A stretch of DNA of 64,000 nt from Dermanyssus gallinae (lineage: Eukaryota > Arthropoda > Arachnida > Mesostigmata > Dermanyssidae): positions 2,165,986-2,229,985 of the forward strand of contig QVRM01002806.1 of NCBI GenBank assembly GCA_003439945.1, written 5' to 3'. The notes under the pieces are model-generated. The model had not been told where the DNA came from. It saw only the letters and a program-made list of their open reading frames with translations, and searched no databases. The position numbers were made by a program, and so were the translations under genes. Positions 12,241 through 23,320 of this stretch are shown here, piece by piece; the stretch's first letter is position 1, and each line of letters starts with the position of its first letter.

Positions 12241-12690
12241 AAAGAAGGCTCTTCGTAGAGCCGGCATACCAAGCACCCTAGAGCCCAGGTTGGGCTTCGA
12301 AGACGACAAAAGACCCGACGGCGTCACCATTCCGCCATGGTCTAACAGCAAATGTCTAGTATGGGATGCCACGGTATCATGTACAGTGGCTCCGTCATAC
12401 TTGATGCATAGCGCTACCCGGTCAGGGTGGGTTGCCGAACATGCTGAGATCGCAAAAAAGCGCAAATACTCTGACCTGGAGAAAAGATACCACTTCGTAC
12501 CCGTCGCCATGGAAACGATGGGCCCAATCAGCAAAAACACAAGTATCTTCAGGTATCAAAATAAGTGCTAACACGGGTGACCAGCGCGAGGGTGAGTTTC
12601 TACTTCAGCAACTCTCGCTCGCAGTGTGTAGGGGAAACGCCGCCGCTGTCATCGGCTCCATGGATGCAGGAGCGGGGATGAGCCTAGGCG
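12225..12690 (+). pseudogene. C-terminal endonuclease-like part of RLE LINE copy 2
   Basis: This continues the RT frame after a frameshift at about 12225: EINAFLKKALRRAGIPSTLE, then KRPDGVT and CLVWDAT. The gap between PD and the next D is 15 residues, close to the PD-x12-14-D spacing of R2-type endonucleases. A second break is an 11-bp deletion relative to copy 1 at about 12550, which moves the final GEFLLQQLSLAVCRGN block into another frame. Non-functional as it stands. Confidence 0.7.
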
Positions 12691-12735
12691 GGAACACGTT
12701 TAGATCCCACAATTGTAGGGAAACACCGAAATATT

Positions 12736-12897
<162 letters not shown>

Positions 12898-13539
12898 TGC
12901 AGATCTTCTGCTTACCTTGAGATGGCGTACGACAGTTGGACTTCGATCACCGGATGACACTTGCGGCCTGGGATCGGGCAGCAGGCCTACTTTATCACAT
13001 GGACATCGAGAGCTGCGAAGTCACAACAACAACAACGTCTTATTGTTCTCTGCTTAGGTCGCAACATGACCAGCTCTAAGTGCACTGAAGCTGACCATTA
13101 CGAACGAACAGAGTCGGTTACGGTGATTGCCTGGACAATGTCCGGCTCCGTTCAAAAGCGGCGAGGTCATCACGTCGGGTCGTTTACTGTTGTTCCAGGC
13201 TATTCCAGTAGGTTTCAAGGTGTTTCGGTAACCTGCCGTCCATAAGGCCCTTGCTGCAGTATCGTGTTTTCTATTTTACTTCTTTTATAAGGGCGCATGA
13301 TAGAGCGTGATACAAGCCACAGCATTGTAGACAAATTTTAAATTTTTAATCAGGTAGACAGTTTGACGAATTCTCCAATATTGGTCTCAATCAATTAAAT
13401 GAGGCGTGGCATGATAAGTTTGACTTTTACAGGAGGATTCAACATAGTGACACATATTTGAAGTCCTTGATACTAGCGGTCGCTATAGCCTCACACTGAT
13501 GTCCTACCACAATCATATTGGTCATGTAGGTCAGGAGAC
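12898..13539. other. No recognisable gene
   Basis: The 94-codon open frame at 12961-13245 has no known motif. Confidence 0.4.
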
Positions 13540-13640
13540 TACCAGGTTTTTAGTGGATTTGGGAGTTTCACACATCCAGACCATAGTGTGTGCATTATGC
13601 ATTTGCGTTCCGGGTACCCTGTAAGAAAGAGGTTTCTTCT
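13540..13640 (+). mobile_element. Solitary 3' end of R1-type LINE
   Basis: The sequence TTTTAGTGGATTTGGGAGTT, then GTGTGCATTATGCAT, matches the 3' UTR of LINE C at 43485-43550 and the R1-type remnant at 32281. Only this terminal piece is recognisable, as expected of a heavily 5'-truncated copy. Confidence 0.55.
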
Positions 13641-14764
13641 TACCTTGACGAAAGCATTTAAAAACCTAGCTTGAGCGGGAATAAGGGACTAGTCTTGGAG
13701 CCCAGGAAAGAGCGAGTTGCATGGACTGCTGTCTTTACGGCTGAGATTGAAGACCCCAATTGTCGGCTGTCTATGCGTTCTGTGAGCGGTTCAATGTTGC
13801 CCTGTATGATGACCTTCGAAGCACTCCTGCGTTGACATGGTGATGATGATGCTATCGGTCAGATTAAGCTACATTTCTTCTTTAACGCGAATCATTTAGC
13901 GCCAGCAATGATTAATAAAAGCTCCGCTGACGCTTGTTAATAATTTATTTCACAATCTCATTTATTTCACAACGTAGTTGCATTTTACACGATAAATACC
14001 ATACGTTCGATGCTAGCATACGCCTCGCGTCAGGGTGCAGTACAGGGATTACCGAGGTGTCTGACAGTTTATTGCGTGCCCTTTAGCGCAAGCCAGCAAG
14101 CACAATCGGCATCGGCACTGATCACATGGCTAGTGATCACACCCTGGATCGGGGCACACAAGGTGGTTGTACCCTTGCACGATATGTCTTGTGTATATGT
14201 AACGATTATAGCATGCGGCTCCCTTCTAAAGGTGCTGGGAGATGTCGATATCAATGTCTCCAATCTCAGCCGAGGCTTCGACAACCTATCTCTGCCAGTC
14301 CTGTCAAAATATGCCGGAATGGTTCGGTAATCGGTGACCTCTACACGACTCTGCTTGTTTCCGCTGCCGCTCTGCAGCCGGCGAGCAAGTATATACAGCG
14401 AGTTCTCGCCGTCCAAAGGAAACCCAGAAATCGTTTCATGTATGTGGCAATACACCGCTCTAGCTGAGCGCATGCGGTTGCGATCCCTTTCGGAGTTGCA
14501 TTATGTCGCCGCAGTGAACTGTACGTCCGAGCTCAAACAGCGCACTGCCCCACGTTGGGCACCAACGGTTGCCCACGTACTGTAAAATAAAGACCGTTTG
14601 AATTGCGCTTCTATACGAACACACACAACTCGCATTTGTTATAATTGCTGTTGACTGCACGCGAGACCAGGTTGGGTAACCGCAACTCTTTATACCGGTA
14701 ATTCTATTACAGCAACTAACAATACACACCGGTGGCCGACTTAATGTCGTTTTGCCATCTCGTG
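13641..14764. other. No recognisable gene
   Basis: Overlapping frames of 83-134 codons lie on both strands at 14010-14585 without family motifs. The overlap on opposite strands suggests composition. Confidence 0.4.
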
Positions 14765-14795
14765 ATATATATATATGTATATATATATATATGTA

Positions 14796-14840
<45 letters not shown>

Positions 14841-14886
14841 ATATATATTTATATGTATGTATATATACGAGGTATTCATGAATATC

Positions 14887-14932
<46 letters not shown>

Positions 14933-14961
14933 ATATATATTTATATGTATGTATATATATA
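14765..14961. repeat. (TA)n with duplicated mariner 3' end
   Basis: Long TA-rich tract containing a 54-bp segment (14837-14890) repeated at 14929-14983. The repeated segment includes the mariner terminal sequence ACGAGGTATTCATGAATATC. Confidence 0.85.
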
Positions 14962-16210
14962 CGAGGTATTCATGAATATCTATTTTGTCCCCTTCAAAGT
15001 AATCCCCATGAGATATTATACACTTGTGCCAACGGTTTTTCCAATCTTCGAAGCACTTCAAAAAACCATTTTTTTTATCTTGTTCAGCTCCTCCTTCGAT
15101 GCCGTCTTTATCTCGTCAAGCGTAGCGTAACGTCGTCCTTTCATGGGCCTCTTCAGTTTAGGGAACAAGAAAAAGTCACAGGGGGCCAGATCTGGGGAAT
15201 ACGGTGGCTGCGGCATCATTAGTGTGTTGTTTTTGGCCAAAAACTCGCGCACAAGCAACGATGTGTGAGCAGGGGCGTTATCGTGGTGCAAAAGCCAATT
15301 TTTGTTCTTCCACAAATCCGGGCGTTTCTGGCGGATTGCTTCGCGCAAATTGCGCATAACTTGCAGGTAATATTCCTTATTGATCGTTCTACCCTGTGGC
15401 AAGAACTCATGATGCACCACGCCCCTGCAATCGAAGAAAACTGTCAGCAAAACTTTCACATTCGACCGAACTTGGCGCGCTTTTTTCGGTCTTGGTTCGT
15501 GCGGCAGCTTCCATTGAGATGATTGAGCTTTGGTTTCCACGTCATAACCATAAACCCACGATTCGTCACCAGTTATGACCCTCTGGAGCAAATTTGGGTC
15601 GTCGCGGACAGAGTCCAACATCTCATTAGCAATGTTCATGCGATGCTGTTTTTGGTCGCAATTGAGCAATTTTGGTACGAATTTCGCGGCGACCCGTCTC
15701 ATGCCCAAATCATTGATAAAAATCGAATGGCACGAGCCAATCGATATGCTTAGGTCCTCAGCAACTTTTCTAACTGTGATTCGACGATTGGCCAATACCA
15801 TTTTCCCCACTTCATTAATTTTTTCGTCTGTTGTTGAAGTGCTCGGGCGTCCGGCACGCTCTTCGTCGTTCACATCTTCTCGGCCTTCTGAGAACATTTT
15901 GTACCACCGATAAACGTTGCTTCGGTCCAAGGTAGCTTCTCCGTATGCCACAGTCAACATTCGGAATGCATCCGCGCACTTAATTTCGTTTTTCACACAA
16001 AATTTGATACAGGTTCTTTGATCCATTTTTTTGAATAGGTAAAAATCGAAGACGATCCAAAACACGTGCAAGCAAAGCAGCTGTCAACAATTAAATGAAC
16101 AGTCAAAATGGCCGAGCTTGTCGGCATAAGTGAGAGACATGAGTACCAACATAACGCCACAAAAAATCGAAATTCGAATATACGTAACCCGCGAAAAACA
16201 CACCTCGTAT
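14961..16210 (-). mobile_element. Mariner transposon, near-intact (copy 1)
   Basis: About 1.25 kb with (TA)n on both sides. The outermost bases are TACGAGGT at both ends: 5' end at 16210 reading TACGAGGTGTGTTTTTCGCG on the minus strand, 3' end at 14961. Beyond these eight bases the ends differ, so the inverted repeats are poor or one end has been rebuilt. Flanking TA fits the TA target duplication of mariners. The 5' UTR is about 180 bp. Confidence 0.85.
15058..16026 (-). CDS. Mariner transposase (DD34D), C-terminal frameshift
   Basis: A cut-and-paste transposase that acts in the nucleus on its own terminal repeats. I chose the Met at 16026 ([10 protein letters not shown]) because it gives the usual mariner start; an upstream extension to 16071 is open but atypical. 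From that Met, residues 1-120 hold two helix-turn-helix domains, with [20 protein letters not shown] near residues 81-100. Catalytic residues are D154 (TGDESW), D249 (HHDNAPAH) and D284 (SPDLAPCD), with 34 residues between the last two. The frame ends after 322 residues at TGA. The missing end ([13 protein letters not shown]...YFEGD) continues in another frame from 15061, so one base is gained or lost in an A8 run (about 15071-15078). All catalytic residues are present. Confidence 0.88.
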   Translation of the reverse strand: MDQRTCIKFCVKNEIKCADAFRMLTVAYGEATLDRSNVYRWYKMFSEGREDVNDEERAGRPSTSTTDEKINEVGKMVLANRRITVRKVAEDLSISIGSCHSIFINDLGMRRVAAKFVPKLLNCDQKQHRMNIANEMLDSVRDDPNLLQRVITGDESWVYGYDVETKAQSSQWKLPHEPRPKKARQVRSNVKVLLTVFFDCRGVVHHEFLPQGRTINKEYYLQVMRNLREAIRQKRPDLWKNKNWLLHHDNAPAHTSLLVREFLAKNNTLMMPQPPYSPDLAPCDFFLFPKLKRPMKGRRYATLDEIKTASKEELNKIKKMVF

Positions 16211-16253
16211 ATATATGTATATATATATATATATATATTCATATAAATATATG

Positions 16254-16304
<51 letters not shown>

Positions 16305-16332
16305 ATATATATGTATATATATATATATAGTA
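16211..16332. repeat. (TA)n tract on mariner 5' side
   Basis: TA-rich sequence with scattered TG and TTCATA interruptions. Confidence 0.9.
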
Positions 16333-17689
16333 TATCGGATATATGCCTCTCATTGTTGCCATTATATATTGGATAATGCGGTGGCTCTTCTACCGTCTCT
16401 ACACTGCTGGGCACCTGTCCACCCTAGAGTCGCTTCGGCACTCCGCGCACGTCGCATTTTTACCGAGATAGATAGGGGGCCCCAGTGCACCAGCTCTCAC
16501 GAGCTTCCGAGAAGATAAGCGATCTAAATATGGCGATCGTTCTTTAAAAATCCCCCGGAACCGATACTCCAAGAAACGCCCGAAATGCACGTGTACGGGG
16601 GACGTTACAATCGCCAAGCACTATCACCAGCATGCAACATACACGTGGACGAGCGTTATAATGGTCAAGAATCACCATTAGCGCGCATTATTCAAAGCTT
16701 GTGCCATAACTCACCAATCTGCAAGAAATGCTAACCAAGCGCGAAAATTGTTCTAAGTGGACACATCATTGAGTATCTATCTGTAAGATTTCTCCAATTC
16801 CAAATATCGGTACGGTGATCCGTATTTACATCGGATGGCGGTGACATAGCTATCGGATGTCTTGCCCTGGCGTTTGACGTAGTAGGCTTTTACTCGCAGG
16901 TTACGCCTGGTGAATAGCACGCCACACACCAGGCAGGGAACCCTCGGGCTTGGTTTGGCGTTTGCTGTGGTAGGCAGTGTCGTCGTTGTCGTTTTTGGCT
17001 TGAAGGGATCCCGAGACACAGGTATATGTGATGTTATGATGATTATTATGCAGAGGGGTGCATAAGCTTGTTGACAAGCGGTACTAGAGCAAGTAGCAGG
17101 TTGAACAACCTCACATTTGTCATACGACCCGCTAAATATATCTTCTTTAGGTTTTCCTGGTTGAGTCTAAAAGTATGACTCAGATGTAACGATTATATTA
17201 ATAAATATATTATAATACACACTTGTTATATACATATATAGAAGTTATATAAGGTCAATGTAAAGTTTGAGCGAGGTCGTGAATCTTTGCCCGGCATCGG
17301 GAAAGCCGCTCTTCGGCGCTATACAGCATTTCCTTTTCAGCGGCAAATGCAACAATGCCAGTCGGAATCTCTGCGCTCCATTAGAGGCGTCCCCTGGAGA
17401 CCTCAAAGGTGCGCTTCCGGCGAGTCGGCTTTTGCATTCGACCAATGTTATGTGGCCTGGGCACGCTCGGCCCAAACTACTCCAAGCAGACACCTGCCTC
17501 TTTTTTGCGTATGCAAATGCAAAGCCAAACTGGGGCGAGCCTTCCTTAGGATACAATTCTAACGAAAACATTTTACTCAGCAACCTACTGTCGTATAAAC
17601 GGTGCGCATAGAACCAAGTCGACACGTATGCGAGGACAGATAAAAAAGTTATGATACATATTTCTAAAAGAATAATATTCATTTCATTT
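16333..17689. other. No confident gene; GC-rich patch
   Basis: Apart from the possible finger frame, nothing is recognised. 17260-17560 is GC-rich against AT-rich surroundings and is open in more than one frame on both strands (114 codons plus, part of 186 codons minus). This could be an old coding insertion I cannot name. Confidence 0.35.
16777..17019 (-). pseudogene. Small zinc-finger-like frame, uncertain
   Basis: Eighty codons with a Thr/Pro-rich start and then CLVCGVLFTRRNLRVK, which resembles the first half of a C2H2-type finger as found at the N-terminus of RLE LINEs. The His ligands are not visible, and a further Cys follows (IRCKYG). No neighbouring RT is present. It may be a relic of such a LINE or chance. 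Confidence 0.25.
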
Positions 17690-17930
17690 TCCAAAGTGTT
17701 TTTGTTCCCTTTAAACCCGTTGCAATGCACGTATGTTATTTTCTCTCCCACTAGCCAATTTTTTTTTAACGCATGTTTTGGAATCGAATTGAGTTGCTCT
17801 TGCAAAATTTCCTTTATCGTTTCTATAATTTCGAAACGTTGTCTTTTCTATTTCTTTCTATCTCTGGAAGCAGGCAAAAGTCGCTCGAGCCATTTCCAGA
17901 GAATAGGGGGTTGCGGAAATATATAAACCT
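17690..17930 (-). pseudogene. Mariner transposase C-terminal relic (copy 4)
   Basis: The minus strand reads FPQPPILWKW, like the [10 protein letters not shown] stretch of mariner 1, then RQRFEIIETIKEILQEQLNS, then KNWLVGEKITYVHCNGFKGN. This follows the order and spacing of the mariner 1 end ([10 protein letters not shown]..., then DWKNRWHKC...GDYFEGD). The third catalytic block itself is destroyed. A short relic of a different mariner lineage. Confidence 0.5.
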
Positions 17931-18429
17931 AATCCGCAGGTTGGATATCTGGGCACTAAAAACATGAACATTGTTTATAGTGTTACTCGTTGACATTTAC
18001 GTTTCAAAGGATTTCTCCCACCCCCTCCGTATACGAGTCATCACGAAGTTCCACAGCGGGAAGCAACGTGAGGTTTAGCTCATTACAGAGTCACCCTAGC
18101 CGGCTATTACGGCAGAGTTATCAGACGCTAATGGGGAAGTTTTTCACAACAGTCTCGTGTAAACAAGCACGTGTATATATATATATATATAAGCATAAAA
18201 GCATAGCCATATATACTTATGGGTCTTGACTCGATCGCCGTAGTGTACTGACGTGTTTTGTGAGTGCTCCGTGATAGAGGGCGATAGTGGGAGCCTGCCG
18301 CCTCTGCGGCAAACGCCAGCGCTACCTTTCGACGGCTCTGGTCAGCACCGAGTTCCAGACTACTACTACTTATCCGCGACACAGCAACAACTGTTCGGGT
18401 GAGAAATTTTCAATTTCGTTCTCTAGAAT
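17931..18429. other. No recognisable gene
   Basis: Contains a short (TA)n at 18173-18190. No motif. Confidence 0.4.
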
Positions 18430-18590
18430 ACCTAGTATATATAGCAGGCGGCAATTCAAACGACACCACGTCCGACAATCGGAACGCCGTCACGTGCAGA
18501 TTTGAACCGCTCCCTCGTACAACAATTCGAAACACCGCCGCGTGCAGCAACTCAAACGGTGCCGCGCGCGAGACAGACAACTCGAGAGCG
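18430..18590. repeat. Imperfect ~24-bp GC-rich tandem repeat
   Basis: About five degenerate units of the form CAAYTCRAACG...CCGCGTGCAG, for example near 18450, 18475, 18520 and 18548. Its function is unknown. It precedes the R1-type remnant and could belong to a 5' UTR. Confidence 0.5.
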
Positions 18591-18839
18591 GAAGCGAGCC
18601 GACGATTTGCGAAAACGTTGCAAAACAGCCTCGAATCGAAAGTATAGCACGTGCGAGTAATACCCGCACATTAGCTGACTAAAGGACGGGAATATCCGAG
18701 CGCGGGCTTGGATCAGGCGGGTTTGGCCCGACAGGTAACCCCCTCCCCTTAGCCCCACTCTCAGGGCTCCATCTCTCCCACAGCCAGATGAACTCATAGC
18801 TGCAGAGATACAAGGTATTCTCCTAAAATGAGAAGCTTA

Positions 18840-20110
18840 CCGATAAACAATACGCAGATCTCATGCAAAGAGAACGGCCTGCGCGCACCTATGCTGCCAA
18901 CAGCCATAGCAAGGTAAGTATCTTAGCTGAAAAGGCTCCAACAAAGGAGCCTCACTGCTATAACAAAGGTTCGACAAAGGCAAAGGCCTCATCGACTGAC
19001 CATCGCCGCAATGCCCGGACTGCAGGATGCATTGTCGCACCCTAAAAAAGGAAAGTCTATTTTTTGCTGAATCGGGACATCCTGACTATCGAAGGAGCAA
19101 AAATACTCCAGCGTCAACACAGGCACTCTACGCAAAAATGATCTTGCACGTTAAAAAGAACGAAAAAAGTTCGCCCTTCAGATCCTAGGAGAACCAGCGA
19201 CTAGTCTCTGCAGCTTCCTTAAAACAAGAGACATTTAGAAAGCTGCAGTGGCCATCATGGTCACAGCCGTTATCACTCATATGAAGAAAGCCGTGCAGCA
19301 AGCCCTCGTGCAATGCCCAAGAATGCCTCTGGAAATCCGAGTTAAAAGCCGAAAAATACAAGAAGCTTACAAGAAAAAGTAGAGAAAAAAGCCTCACACA
19401 TGTGCACTATGAAGCAAAAACAGCTAAAGCATCAGCAGAAAGGCTCCCACCGCGGCCCTACAAATTCTCTCGAGACAAATCCCGTCGGACCTAAGAGTTA
19501 AAGAACAACCCCTTAATTAACGTCTAGACGGAGCGAACATTATTCAGCAGAACAGCAAATGGTGCCATTTATGGGTAGCAATCCAGCCTGGCCGTTCTGG
19601 ATACTGGACAAAATCATTACTCCTGAGCTCAACAAATGTAACAGCCTTAAATACGGCTTGCCTACCTATGCACTCGCGCAACTGCTAACAAACCGCGGTG
19701 GCTGTTTTTAGCAATATCTACAGCCAATTAGTTAAACTGGCTCCTCCGCATGCCACATGTCCAACTCAGGGGAGGCTAAGGATGTAAGGCATTGCTACGA
19801 ACGCTGCGCCTTTCAACACTGTCCCGGAGCCTACGACTGGGAAGCCCCCTGACATGCCATGCTCTTGTAAAGGGGCTGCTTAAGAGGCATGATTCCTGGA
19901 TTATGGCAAGAAGATTCGCAGAATTTGTATCCGATGTAAAAATAACTGCAGCGCAAATTCGAGCAGCCTAATAGCAATAAGAGTGGCCACCTGAGGTAAT
20001 CTCGAAAGGACAGTACTGCGGTCACCCTCCGACAAGGAGCAAAGAAGACGACTAGATTTTTATGGGTATTTAAGTCCGTGGCTCTAACATACTACCGTGG
20101 CTTCAAGGCG

Positions 20111-20112
<2 letters not shown>
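18840..20112 (+). mobile_element. R1-type LINE remnant, heavily decayed
   Basis: The 3' half (19500-20100) aligns through many stretches with the R1-type remnant at 31870-32320. Shared words include AATCCAGCC, CTGGATACTG, CTCGCGCAACTGC, CTGGATTATGG, AAGAAGAT and ACAGTACTGC, and the same ACTACCGTGGCTT terminus. The 5' part (18840-19050) may be ORF1 sequence. No frame is open for more than about 80 codons. It ends at a (TA)n tract. Confidence 0.6.

Positions 20113-20151
<39 letters not shown>
20113..20151. repeat. (TA)n microsatellite
   Basis: About 19 TA units directly after the LINE 3' end. Confidence 0.95.
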
Positions 20152-20154
<3 letters not shown>

Positions 20155-21276
20155 GCTTTCATTCGCACATCAATCAGTATGTCACCTTAGTTCCTACATT
20201 TCAAAACGGTAATTTTATCAGTTTCCTCTGAATTATAAGATCATTAGTGTCTTCGGACACTGCGTTTTCCTTCAGGTATGTTTTGAGATTTGCACACTGT
20301 GCTTGCTTACTATATTCTGGGTCACTACACATTCATATCAAGCCACATTATACTATTATAAGTACAGGAAACAGGAAAGTCGCACGATTCCTACGCCAGA
20401 GATTTTCCAATGACGTCCAACGGGGTCAACGAGGCAACGGCGTCTCAATGCTAGAATGGCTTATCGATAAAGTCTTTTCGGCTTTCAGTTACATCTAGCG
20501 TTTCGATTCTACTTTTGCTGTCGAAGTATTGGTTTCAGAAGACAACGAAGTGTCGTACTTAATTTAGGACGTCTCCGAAAGACTTTACTTTGTTTCCGAT
20601 CAAAAAGTTTTAAAAGAGAGGAATCAGTGACAGCCTAAAGGTGCAATGTTGGGAGAATGTGGCGGCTGCCGAACTACGGCCCAGGCTGCACATATTTTTG
20701 AGGCTGGTGTTTTTCGCATAGGGTAGCGCTTTGTTTTGGGATAAGATGACCCCCTTCCTCTGCACACTCGTCATCTTATATATATATACTATATATACTC
20801 TTATATATAAACTTAAAAGACATTCGACAGGTTCGTTAACTTATAGTATTTACTTTGTTTGCCCTATACATTCTGCCGAAATGGACAGCGAGAAATTCTA
20901 GTCACAAACGGGAACTTTTTTAAATTCAAAGGTGTTCTGGTGTGCTTGAAGCCAATCTCTTTGGAAGACGCCAATGAGATGATCCCATTTGTGCAAGACT
21001 TTGCTCAATTTTGGCCTGTGAGATAAGCATGGCATTGTCCTCTACATCAATCGGTGTCCTGCTAGTGGTTGAACGATAAACGCGGGTGTCTATTATGATC
21101 AGCTCGACTGGATTTTTGCCGCCTTTTAAGGAAAGGAGAATCTGGTGAATAGAAAGTCCATTATCTTCCACCAAGACCCTAAATATCGAGCCTATAGGCT
21201 CAGCGACAATAATTATAAGATTGTTAGCCAATTTTCAGGAACTTGGGAATCTTAGGGAAAGTCATGAAAGCACAAA
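20152..21276. other. No other recognisable feature
   Basis: AT-rich, with a broken (TA)n at 20776-20810. The only long frame is the one listed at 20926-21231. Confidence 0.4.
20926..21231 (-). pseudogene. Unrecognised 101-codon open frame
   Basis: The open frame has an ordinary amino-acid mix (hydrophobic start, later STPEHL end). No domain is recognised and neither end has convincing splice or promoter signals. It may be an exon or transposon relic. Confidence 0.25.
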
Positions 21277-21612
21277 AAGCAAGCACATCGTCGTGTTCGT
21301 GAGAAAATAAAGTGTGTGAGAAATCCTTTGAATAACATATAACGCCGGCCAGAAAATGCGTCATGATTGTTTAGAAGAGATTTTGCAAATAATCAAGTTA
21401 TAAGCTTTCACGCTCAATACCTCAAATTCATAACTCTACGGCCATTTGCAGCGCTAAAAACGAATACCTTCCACATGCCAATGCGCATTTAATGGCGATC
21501 ATTTTGGTGCTAAATCTGTGGCGATCATATCCGTGGTTGCGGATATGATCACTAAAACTCAAGGTTTTCCGGAGGGCATGTCGTATTAAGTGCATGTATA
21601 AATGACCCACTC
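21277..21612 (+). repeat. Single arm of the foldback repeat family
   Basis: This segment is homologous to the left arm of the palindrome at 60.96-61.257 kb. Shared words in the same order include TCGTGTTYGTGAGAAAAT, GCCGGYCAGAA, TTTAGAA, AGCTTTCACGC, GGCGATCATTTTGGT, GTGGTTGCGGA and AAGTGCATG. Similarity stops at the same point where the palindrome arm meets its centre (AAATGAC), and no second arm follows. Confidence 0.75.
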
Positions 21613-22139
21613 CATCAGATAAATAACTCGCCATAGCTCTAGAAGCACACGCAACTATTTCATATCTTGAGTAGCTGCCTGAAGGTGCCTCCGCAGACCA
21701 CTGTACACATTTAAAGGCGCCTGCAGAGATAGAATATGCCAGGCATAGCCCGTGCGAGAGCCTTTGGTAACTACACAGAAAAAACTTCAAGACTTGTTAA
21801 CTCGGGCGATTGTGGTGGCCTAGCGAATAGTCTGCCCTAGTGAATCCACCGATCCTCGAAGGTTACGTTAAGGTAATTGCGTACTTCAGGGTTAGAGTGC
21901 GGTGGCGCAGTCAAGCTAGAACCACGTGCTCTCGCGAGCACCTTCTGGAACGCCTTTTAGAATTCTTGGTAATGTTTTATCCAGGAATGTATGGTATTCC
22001 ATATGTATGGTAGCAGGTAGGCCTGCTTCAAATATATCTGCGATACCCTGCTTATATATAATACTAGGTGGATTAAAACATTCGTAGCATGTAACACAAG
22101 CATAGACGGACAACAATCTCGTATATTTTAGTGCTTACT
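21613..22139. other. No recognisable gene
   Basis: Probably includes the 3' flank of the mariner relic that follows. No motif beyond that. Confidence 0.4.
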
Positions 22140-22790
22140 ACAGTCTCTCTGATGCTACCCACATCTAGCCCAACTATCTTCAATAGCCCTTATACCACTA
22201 GCAAAGTATTCAGAGTCTTTAGACCTCAAATACTCATCTACCACATTAATGTTGCTATTATATTTCCTCCCCGAGAGACGTTCTTTTAGGTTTTCAAACA
22301 GATAGTCGTGTGGGCCCGCTCTGAAGAATATAGGCGATGCTCGACAATTTGGAACTTTAGTTTGCGTAATTTAGCCATAGCAGAGTTAGTAGCAACAAGA
22401 CGTGTGAAAGGGCGCAGTGCCGTAGTGAAACACCAGAATCCTCTTTTGCGGGCCGCAGTATTATGGTGCTATCCTTTAGCTGATCGAAGTGTGTTGCACA
22501 GCTTCTAGCTCTTTCTGTAGAACGATAGTCAGCTATCTTAAGGAATTAATTCTATTGAATTAGTTTCGCTGGCGATTACGGATCGGCCAAACATTCTGCG
22601 GATTTTGAGCGCAAAAACGTCCCAAATTGTTCTCCGAAATTGACACGCGTGTTAGGTTGTCGTCAGTTGTTGACTTGTGCTGTAGCCACCTAGCTTTACT
22701 CATGCCGAAATGCTGATGCAATATTTGATGTATTGCGCTATAGCTAAAACCCACTTATTCCGCTATTACGCACAGCTTCAATCGGCGGTC
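22140..22790 (-). mobile_element. Decayed mariner (copy 3, different lineage)
   Basis: On the minus strand and split over frames: a helix-turn-helix region SYSAIHQILHQHFGMSKARW (about 22745-22685), SENNLGRF, a damaged second catalytic block FHYGTAPFHTS (about 22430), a damaged third block EHRLYSSELARPHDYLFENL (about 22345-22290), and the C-terminal part SEYFASGIRAIEDSWARC (about 22215-22160). HQDN has become HYGT, so a catalytic Asp is lost. The DYLFENLKERLSG wording differs from [14 protein letters not shown] of copy 1, so this is another mariner lineage. Confidence 0.75.
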
Positions 22791-22982
22791 AGTCAGCATG
22801 AGTTTGCAGACTAACCAATGAAGTACCAATGAAGTGCTCTGGCATAGTTTTCGTCCTGCTATATTTTTACTGAAAGGTCTTACGCAATGTGTAACCAAAA
22901 TGTATGATATTTACTAGATGTTTCTCTCCGGCTCTACAACAGGCATGTGACTCTTGAAGCTGTGAACAGGCGGTGCTACAAA

Positions 22983-22984
<2 letters not shown>

Positions 22985-23058
<74 letters not shown>
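22985..23058. repeat. (TA)n microsatellite, about 37 units
   Basis: Uninterrupted TA tract followed by GTGCGTGCGTGCG. Confidence 0.95.
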
Positions 23059-23061
<3 letters not shown>

Positions 23062-23281
23062 CGTGCGTGCGTATACCCGCAAATTGCGCAAATACGTGCA
23101 GCAATTGAATACAACTTGCTTAATTATTAATTATAGGTTTACCGCGTAGCTAAATTTTTACTTGTAATTGTGTAACTAAGGATCGTCAAAGTTGTATATT
23201 TTTTATATTTGTCAACTGAAATTGGTGTAAACATTAGCTAGTTATAATACCAGTAAAACACGTTGTTTAAAGGCTTAACAA

Positions 23282-23320
<39 letters not shown>

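Larger units (their letters stand above)
9932..12735 (+). mobile_element. RLE-type LINE copy 2, longer
   Basis: About 2.8 kb, starting where the (AAT)n tail of copy 1 ends and followed by a 160-bp (AAT)n array. It encodes pre-RT sequence, an RT with a YLDD box, and a C-terminal endonuclease-like region. The 3' UTR (about 12690-12735) matches that of copy 1. Copies 1 and 2 differ at many positions, so they are separate old insertions and not a recent tandem duplication. Confidence 0.8.

Noticed and set aside
9350..12735. Recent tandem duplication of one LINE
   Set aside because: The copies differ by substitutions, a 30-bp and an 11-bp indel, and have different 5' truncation, so they are separate insertions.
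14752..15222. Long open frames rich in Tyr and Ile (also at 33.5, 44.8, 52.5 and 61.8 kb)
   Set aside because: They are translations of TA microsatellites, open on both strands, with no coding value.
15265..15913. Plus-strand frames of 76-112 codons
   Set aside because: Shadows of the mariner transposase on the opposite strand.
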